The notes beneath the pieces are model-generated. The model was not told where the DNA came from, did no database searches, and worked only from the letters and a program-made list of their open reading frames with translations. Shown in pieces: positions 1 through 4,421 of a stretch of 10,668 nt of DNA (the first letter of the stretch is position 1; each line of letters begins with the position of its first letter). The DNA comes from Methanofastidiosum sp964630765 (GTDB taxonomy: Archaea; Methanobacteriota_B; Thermococci; Methanofastidiosales; Methanofastidiosaceae): contig CAZVXE010000049.1 in assembly GCA_964630765.1 (NCBI GenBank), positions 1 through 10,668 of the forward strand, written 5' to 3'. The position numbers and the translations under genes are program-made.

Positions 1-1
1 A

Positions 2-268
2 ATTTTATATATTAATAAACCAATAATTGTATTTGGGGATACGTTGGTTACAGAAAAAATCCTCGAGAAGGCAAAACAACATCAAAAAAAAGAGGCATTT
101 GTTAGAGATATTTTTATTTCAAGAGAGGAAGTAGCTAATCTAAGACATATTAGTCTGCCTTCTGGCGTTCACCTCGATATAAAAAAATTAAAGCAAGGTT
201 TTGTAGCACGTTTTTCTGGGGATACTGAAAAGGTAATAATGGTAGTAAAAACACTTTTTGATGATTAA
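2..268 (+). CDS. Unrecognised protein, C-terminal part (5' end probably outside the window)
   Basis: The frame is open from the first bases of the window to a TAA at 266-268, giving 88 residues with no stop before the edge. I do not recognise the family. The N-terminal stretch reads as a beta-strand (KPIIVFGD), followed by a Lys/Glu-rich helix, a middle segment (FISREEVANLRHISLPSG) and a closing strand-helix unit (GFVARFSGD, then EKVIMVVKTLF), so it looks like a small soluble alpha/beta domain. There is no signal peptide, membrane segment or cysteine. A 74-residue alternative would start at TTG 44, preceded by GGGGAT at 33-38 and an AT-rich TATA-like stretch near 3-13. The protein-like residues upstream make truncation of a longer gene more likely. 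It converges with the endonuclease Q gene, the two stop codons lying 1 bp apart. Confidence 0.6.
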   Translation: MLYINKPIIVFGDTLVTEKILEKAKQHQKKEAFVRDIFISREEVANLRHISLPSGVHLDIKKLKQGFVARFSGDTEKVIMVVKTLFDD

Positions 269-269
269 A

Positions 270-1466
270 TTATAGAAATCCATCCAAACTAGATTGATTA
301 TTCTTCTTTTTATTTAGATGCACCTTACCGTACATACCCCCTCCACCTGGTTCTATATAGATATTGCCTTCTCTAAAATCAATTATTGCCTGAGCAACTT
401 TTTCACCAGCGACTTTTTCTATTTCTTCTCTCGGTGTAACAATAAGAACATTTATTTCATTTTTAAATGACTGAACTAATAGCTTCCAGAGATCTTGGAC
501 TTTTTTTGAGTTTACAGAAGCAAGGCCAAGTGTCTGAACTAAGATTTCTGCCAGTGGGATAGTTTTGATGTATTTAGGTCTGTGCTGAGGATGAGTGACT
601 TCTTGATCGCACAATTCTTTTATTCTATCTGCAACGCCTTTTTTTATCAGGCCACCACAAGTGCATCTGTTTTTTATTTCAATTGCCTTTTCAATAGTGT
701 ATTTCTTGTAGCATCTTGTGCATGCGGTCATGTGATATTTACCAAGGTCAGGGTCTATACCAACATTTAGAACAAACTCGTTTCCTCCACGTCTTTTTAT
801 GGCCTTGATTATTTCATCATAGTTATTTTCCTTTACCTTTAGTCTGTTGAATTCTCTACCAATTCTATGCGGCCATGGTGAATGAGCATCTGAGTTGGTC
901 ATGAATGTGACATCTTTCAACTCCGATATACAGTCGGCCATTTGAGTGTCAGCAGATAGGCCAAGTTCAAGAAAAGGTATATTTTTAGTCTTATAGCACT
1001 CTTCAAGAGTATCATATTCTTTGTATATTGAAGTCCATGGAGTAAAGGCATGGGACGGTCCAATTAATCCATCTATTTTGTTGACTATATCTAAGAGCTC
1101 ATCTCCCCCTAAATTAATATTGCATCTACCATCAGTGTCTAGATTTGGGGATTTGTCTCTTATTATATTACGAAACTCTTCAACAGAAGATAGAGAAGGG
1201 AATAAAATGACGTGGTGGACCCTTCTTTGGTCTTCTACTTCCGTAGTCAGAATAAATCTCATCCCACTTTTATGCTCAAATGTGCCTTCGTCTATTTTAG
1301 TAACAGATGAAACAAAATGATTAAGCCAGTTCTTATTGAGGCAGTCCCCAGATCCTATTGTGTTTAAACCCTTAAATTTTGACTGTTCTGCAATAACAGG
1401 GATTTCCATGTTATTAGAAGTGCCCCCAGAATACATTGAATGAATATGAAAATCGACATTTATCAT
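270..1466 (-). CDS. Endonuclease Q (PHP-domain DNA repair nuclease for deaminated bases)
   Basis: Family knowledge: EndoQ nicks DNA on the 5' side of uracil, hypoxanthine, xanthine and abasic sites. The 398-residue product fits the family. Residues 1 to about 235 form the PHP metallophosphoesterase domain: HIH at 7-9, GSGD with Asp41, TEVED with Glu76/Glu78, GPSHAF with His139, and NSDAH with Asp193/His195, the usual metal ligands. A four-cysteine zinc site follows (Cys249, Cys252, Cys268, Cys270). After it come a helical part and a helix-hairpin-helix-like segment (about 346-366) ending in a glycine-rich PGGGGMYG at 373-380. The last eight residues, QSSLDGFL, resemble a PCNA-interacting (PIP) box. 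ATG at 1464-1466 immediately precedes the first metal-binding motif. No Shine-Dalgarno sequence is visible, so the message may be leaderless or nearly so. It is transcribed divergently from the thioredoxin reductase gene. Confidence 0.9.
   Translation of the reverse strand: MINVDFHIHSMYSGGTSNNMEIPVIAEQSKFKGLNTIGSGDCLNKNWLNHFVSSVTKIDEGTFEHKSGMRFILTTEVEDQRRVHHVILFPSLSSVEEFRNIIRDKSPNLDTDGRCNINLGGDELLDIVNKIDGLIGPSHAFTPWTSIYKEYDTLEECYKTKNIPFLELGLSADTQMADCISELKDVTFMTNSDAHSPWPHRIGREFNRLKVKENNYDEIIKAIKRRGGNEFVLNVGIDPDLGKYHMTACTRCYKKYTIEKAIEIKNRCTCGGLIKKGVADRIKELCDQEVTHPQHRPKYIKTIPLAEILVQTLGLASVNSKKVQDLWKLLVQSFKNEINVLIVTPREEIEKVAGEKVAQAIIDFREGNIYIEPGGGGMYGKVHLNKKKNNQSSLDGFL
298..315 (+). terminator. 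T-rich tract, possible terminator for the first gene
   Basis: A pyrimidine-rich run (ttattcttctttttattt) lies about 30 bp after the stop of the first gene, inside the 3' end of the convergent endonuclease Q gene. Archaeal transcription often ends at T-runs without a hairpin. No hairpin is visible here, and T-rich stretches are common in DNA this AT-rich, so the call is weak. Confidence 0.25.
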
Positions 1467-1496
1467 GAAATTATATTAATTATTACTCTTATAACG

Positions 1497-1506
1497 TTTA
1501 TTTATG
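1497..1506 (-). promoter_or_regulatory. TATA-like box for endonuclease Q
   Basis: On the minus strand this reads CATAAATAAA, centred about 35 bp before the EndoQ ATG. Transcription would start near 1475 and leave a leader of about 10 nt, in keeping with the absence of a ribosome-binding site. Confidence 0.4.
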
Positions 1507-1510
1507 TGGA

Positions 1511-1518
1511 TTAAATAT
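1511..1518 (+). promoter_or_regulatory. TATA-like box for the thioredoxin reductase transcription unit
   Basis: TTAAATAT sits 41 bp before the ATG of the reductase gene. Initiation about 25 bp downstream would fall near 1540 and give a leader of roughly 20 nt. No clear Shine-Dalgarno sequence precedes that ATG. The whole divergent region to EndoQ is only 92 bp, so both promoters must lie within it. Confidence 0.45.
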
Positions 1519-1558
1519 CACAGATAATCTTAAAAGAATGCTCAAATCTTAGATTTAT

Positions 1559-2488
1559 ATGGACGTTTTTGATGTTGCTATTCTTGGAGGGGGGCCAGCC
1601 GGGATTTCAGCAGGTATTTATGCGGCAAGATTTAAATTAAATGCTGTTGTTATATCTAATTCCTTGGGAGGTACCGCACAGACTGCGCATCTCATAGAGA
1701 ATTATCCTGGATTTGGAGTAATATCTGGTTTTGAATTAATGCAGAAATTTAAAGATCATCTAAAAAGTTTTGAGATCCCTGTGATAGAAAAACATGTTTA
1801 TTCTGCAAGTAAAGAAAATGACATATTCACTATAAAATTAACAGATGAGGAAGTAAAAGCAAAATGCATTCTTATAGCAACAGGTACTAAAAGACGAAAA
1901 TTAGGGGTTCCTGGAGAAGCTCAGTTTTATGGAAAAGGGGTTAGCTACTGTGTTACTTGTGACGCCTTTTTCTACAGAGATAAGACTGTGGCTGTTATTG
2001 GAGGAAGTGATGCAGCAAATATGGCCGCTATACTACTTGCTTCAATGGCAAAAAAAGTATATGTTATTTACAGAAAAGAAAAGCTAAGAGGAGAACTAGT
2101 CTGGATTGAGAGAGTTATAACAAATCCAAAGATTGAAGTTTTGTACAATTCCAATGTTGTTGAGGTAACAGGTAAAGAGTTTGTTGAGGGAGTAAAGTTA
2201 GAGGATGGAAGAGAAATACCTGTAGAGGGTGTATTTGTCGAGATTGGTTCAATACCAGAATGTTGTTGTGCAAATGATCTTGGAATTGAAATAAATCAAA
2301 AAGGTTACATCCAAGTAGATTCTTCACAGAAAACTAGTGTGGATAGAGTTTATGCCGCTGGGGATGTGACATCTGGTTCTAACGGATTTCAACAGATTGT
2401 TACTGCTGCAAGTGAAGGAGTAATTGCAATAAAAAGTATTTTTGATGATATGGAAAGGTCGAAGGTGACGTTATGGAAAAAAGAATAA
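1559..2488 (+). CDS. trxB: Thioredoxin reductase-type flavoprotein
   Basis: This is a low-molecular-weight thioredoxin reductase, a cytoplasmic FAD enzyme that passes electrons from a nicotinamide or deazaflavin cofactor to a thioredoxin-like partner. Landmarks in the 309 residues are the FAD-binding GGGPAG at 10-15, ATGTKRRK at 107-114, the redox-active CVTC (Cys131/Cys134), a second dinucleotide-binding loop GGSDAANMA at 148-156, and the closing FAD motif AAGDV at 266-270. Length is normal. The NADPH-specificity motif (usually HRRxxxR) is degenerate: YRKEKLR at 171-177. The loop GGSDAANMA also departs from the usual GGGDSA-x-E-E, so the electron donor is uncertain (NADPH, NADH or F420H2). 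An unusual CCC run lies at 235-237. Its last 16 bp overlap the start of the downstream lipoprotein gene, which suggests co-transcription with exported thioredoxin-fold proteins. Confidence 0.93.
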   Translation: MDVFDVAILGGGPAGISAGIYAARFKLNAVVISNSLGGTAQTAHLIENYPGFGVISGFELMQKFKDHLKSFEIPVIEKHVYSASKENDIFTIKLTDEEVKAKCILIATGTKRRKLGVPGEAQFYGKGVSYCVTCDAFFYRDKTVAVIGGSDAANMAAILLASMAKKVYVIYRKEKLRGELVWIERVITNPKIEVLYNSNVVEVTGKEFVEGVKLEDGREIPVEGVFVEIGSIPECCCANDLGIEINQKGYIQVDSSQKTSVDRVYAAGDVTSGSNGFQQIVTAASEGVIAIKSIFDDMERSKVTLWKKE

Positions 2489-3195
2489 AAATTATTATTA
2501 TTAGTTTAATGCTAATCGGTACTTTGTTAATGGCAGGGTGTAACGAATCTAATCCTGATAAAGTACTTTCTGATTCTGACAAAACAGAAATAAAAAAAAT
2601 GCTAGCTAATATGGATGGCAAAGTGGATATCTTATTATTCACATCAGAATCCGGCTGTTTCAGTTGCTCTAAGACTGAAACACTTATGAAAGAGTTTGAT
2701 CAGCTTTCTGATAAAATATCGCTGAAAGTATATGATACTGATAAAAATAAGGATATGGCTACAAAATATAATATTGAGTTAGTTCCAGCAATAGTTGTAA
2801 TTGGAAAAGAAGATTATGGAATTAAACATTATGGATTTCCAGGAGGAAAGGAATTTAATCCACTCCTTGAAGTTATCATAAGCTCATCAATGGAGAGCCC
2901 AAAAGTATCCGAAGAAATTGGAAAAAAAATAAATACTATCAGTAATCCTGTCGAAGTAAAGATATTTGTTACTCCGACTTGCCCATCTTGCCCCGATATG
3001 GTAAGAGGTGCATATTACTACTCACTTGTTTCAGACAAAGTATCTACAGTTACGATTATGTCAAACGAGTTTGAAGAATACAGTAAAAATTATAAGATAA
3101 ATGCAGTTCCAACAATAGTCTTCAATGAAGGATTTAGTAAAGAGGGACCTATGGCAGAGGAGACCTTTGTCAATTATCTTGTAGTGTCTTCTTAG
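2473..3195 (+). CDS. Exported lipoprotein with two thioredoxin folds (PDO-like)
   Basis: Residues 1-22 form a signal peptide (basic MEKR, a hydrophobic stretch) ending in a lipobox LMAGC, so Cys23 would be lipid-modified and the protein anchored outside the cell membrane. Two thioredoxin-fold domains follow. The first carries CFSC (Cys62/Cys65) with a likely cis-proline at Pro105 (LVPAIVVIG). The second carries CPSC (Cys170/Cys173) with cis-Pro213 (AVPTIVF). Two tandem CxxC thioredoxin folds in about 220 residues is the plan of archaeal protein disulfide oxidoreductase (PDO), which is normally cytoplasmic. Expected role: thiol-disulfide exchange on surface proteins or as an electron relay. 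The ATG at 2473 has a good ribosome-binding site, GGTGA at 2465-2469, inside the end of the reductase gene, indicating coupled translation. The substrate is unknown. Confidence 0.85.
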   Translation: MEKRIKIIIISLMLIGTLLMAGCNESNPDKVLSDSDKTEIKKMLANMDGKVDILLFTSESGCFSCSKTETLMKEFDQLSDKISLKVYDTDKNKDMATKYNIELVPAIVVIGKEDYGIKHYGFPGGKEFNPLLEVIISSSMESPKVSEEIGKKINTISNPVEVKIFVTPTCPSCPDMVRGAYYYSLVSDKVSTVTIMSNEFEEYSKNYKINAVPTIVFNEGFSKEGPMAEETFVNYLVVSS

Positions 3196-3207
3196 GGGGA
3201 ATAAAAT

Positions 3208-3852
3208 ATGAAAAAATTATTAGTTATTATTATAGGAATGTTAATATTATTTGCTGGCTGTACTTCTCAGCCAAACACGAACACAAATAATAATACGAAC
3301 AATGATAATAATCAAACTAATGGAACTCAGACAAAAACACTTTACGAACAGGTAGAAGCAGAAGCTATTTGCCCATGCAGCACACTTTTTAATTTAAAAG
3401 ACTGTAAACAATATTTCCCAGATTGCCAGTATACTCCAATTGTGGATGCTACTATAAATAACATGATTTCTGAGGGTAAAACAAAAGATCAAATACTAAA
3501 AGCTGTTGATCAATACAACACCGGGATAATTGAAGGAAAATTAAATGAATTTAGAAAATCACAAGACGAAAATAGATTAATAGTACTATACTTCAAATCT
3601 TCACTTTGTGAAATATGCCATGAGAAAGAGCCAGTTTTAGATGAAATAAAGGAAAAATACAAGGGACAGATTGATATTTACGAGTTTGATAGGATAACTG
3701 ATGGGGTAATATTTGACTATTTTGTTGTTGATAGGATCCCAAGTATAGTCTTTTTTGACGGTAAATCAAGACTTAATGAGGTTCCTTTTAATAACATCAG
3801 TGTTGATGGGATAAGTTCATTATTAGATTTTACATTAGATAAAAAGAAATGA
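3208..3852 (+). CDS. Exported thioredoxin-fold lipoprotein with an extra four-cysteine domain
   Basis: The product has 214 residues. A signal peptide ends in lipobox FAGC (lipid-modified Cys18). An Asn/Thr-rich tether (about 22-43) with three N-glycosylation sequons (N28, N35, N38) follows. Next is a small domain of about 50-104 with Cys55, Cys57, Cys66 and Cys73 and the helical phrase MISEGKTKDQILKAVDQY, which resembles the helical part of CcmH-type haem-lyase/thioreductase domains (inference). The C-terminal thioredoxin fold (about 120-210) has CEIC (Cys134/Cys137) and likely cis-Pro178 (RIPSIVFF). The AGGGGG-like ribosome-binding site at 3194-3199 lies 8 nt before ATG 3208. The gene is 12 bp after the PDO-like lipoprotein and probably in the same operon. 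Together they suggest an extracytoplasmic thiol-disulfide relay. The electron partner and substrate cannot be read from the sequence. Confidence 0.82.
   Translation: MKKLLVIIIGMLILFAGCTSQPNTNTNNNTNNDNNQTNGTQTKTLYEQVEAEAICPCSTLFNLKDCKQYFPDCQYTPIVDATINNMISEGKTKDQILKAVDQYNTGIIEGKLNEFRKSQDENRLIVLYFKSSLCEICHEKEPVLDEIKEKYKGQIDIYEFDRITDGVIFDYFVVDRIPSIVFFDGKSRLNEVPFNNISVDGISSLLDFTLDKKK
3271..3333 (+). repeat. Low-complexity Asn/Thr-coding tract (surface tether)
   Basis: This AAT/AAC/ACA-rich stretch encodes residues 22-42 of the lipoprotein, made almost only of Asn, Thr, Gln and Asp. It is the kind of flexible spacer found between a lipid anchor and a folded domain. It contains three N-x-T sequons, possible sites of archaeal N-glycosylation. 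Confidence 0.6.
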
Positions 3853-3877
3853 GCAACAATGGTTGATACCCAAATAC

Positions 3878-3887
3878 TTTTAAATAT
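3878..3887 (+). promoter_or_regulatory. TATA box for the second redox transcription unit
   Basis: TTTTAAATAT is a strong archaeal TATA match in the 53-62 bp gap after the lipoprotein gene. A start about 25 bp downstream falls near 3905-3910, just before the next gene. This suggests that the membrane thioredoxin-like gene, the Fe-S fusion gene and uppP have their own promoter, in addition to any read-through from upstream. Confidence 0.6.
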
Positions 3888-3901
3888 CACTATTGTTAAT
3901 A

Positions 3902-3910
3902 GGATGTGAT
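3902..3910 (+). promoter_or_regulatory. Shine-Dalgarno-like site that favours ATG 3915 as start
   Basis: GGATGTGAT differs by one base from GGAGGTGAT, the full complement of the archaeal 16S rRNA tail, and ends 4 nt before ATG 3915. The in-frame GTG at 3906 lies inside this site and is therefore less likely to be the start. One caution: the TATA box predicts transcription starting around here, which could truncate the site. Confidence 0.5.
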
Positions 3911-3914
3911 AAAG

Positions 3915-4421
3915 ATGAAGATAGTTAGTATTATCGCCTTTATAATGGCGTTTGTACTTCTTATTTCGGGTATCTATGGACTCAATATTGGGCCAGTTTC
4001 GCTTGAAGGTCGCCAGTATGAACAGGCAAATCAGATTGGATCGTATATCTGTATATCTTGTATAGGCTTGTCAGGTAGCTCTGTCAGCCATACATTAACT
4101 GATGATACTATTAATAGATTAAAAAGAATTGATTACCCTGTTAAAATATGGGTTTTTACGTCAAATGACTGTCCAACTTGTCCTGATGCAAAGGCCATAA
4201 TACTTAATTTCACAGTTGAAAATCCCAACATATCTTATGAAGAGATTAAACTTGAAACTCAAGGTCAATTTTTTGATACTTATGCCGTATCAGAACTTCC
4301 CACAGTTATTTTCTTTAATAAAGACGGTGTTGTTCTAAGGAAAGATAATTTTGTCCATAAGGTTGTAGGAATAGACAGAATGCAGGAGAAAATAATCGAA
4401 GCAATTGAAATGGTGAGTTGA
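3915..4421 (+). CDS. Membrane-anchored, exported thioredoxin-like protein
   Basis: With ATG 3915 the product has 168 residues. An N-terminal hydrophobic segment (about 3-22) with no lipobox cysteine should act as a signal anchor or cleavable signal, placing the rest outside the cell. A short conserved-looking cysteine motif, YICISCIGL (Cys46/Cys49), precedes the main domain. The thioredoxin fold (about 72-165) has strand VKIWVFTS, active-site CPTC (Cys86/Cys89) and likely cis-Pro129 (ELPTVIFF). Two CxxC pairs in one exported protein suggest an internal relay, the CISC pair perhaps exchanging electrons with the CPTC site or with the neighbouring membrane protein (inference). Its stop codon overlaps the start of the Fe-S fusion gene (TGATG), so the two are translationally coupled and probably work together. 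GTG 3906 would add three residues. Confidence 0.82.
   Translation: MKIVSIIAFIMAFVLLISGIYGLNIGPVSLEGRQYEQANQIGSYICISCIGLSGSSVSHTLTDDTINRLKRIDYPVKIWVFTSNDCPTCPDAKAIILNFTVENPNISYEEIKLETQGQFFDTYAVSELPTVIFFNKDGVVLRKDNFVHKVVGIDRMQEKIIEAIEMVS

Noticed and set aside
1021..1320. Open frame of 99 codons on the + strand inside endonuclease Q
   Set aside because: It lies wholly antisense to a gene with clear family motifs, its translation has no recognisable domain, and no ribosome-binding site or promoter precedes it.
3855..3897. Inverted repeat AACAAT / ATTGTT flanking the TATA box at 3878-3887
   Set aside because: Six-base arms separated by 31 bp are expected by chance in DNA this AT-rich, and the arms do not match the palindrome at 8094-8118.
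3859..3909. Tiny 16-codon ORF between the second lipoprotein and the membrane thioredoxin-like gene
   Set aside because: It runs straight through the TATA box and the Shine-Dalgarno-like site and has no ribosome-binding site of its own, so it is better read as promoter DNA.
3906..3914. GTG start for the membrane thioredoxin-like protein
   Set aside because: GTG 3906 overlaps the GGATGTGAT site that is correctly spaced for ATG 3915. It is not excluded if the message is leaderless.
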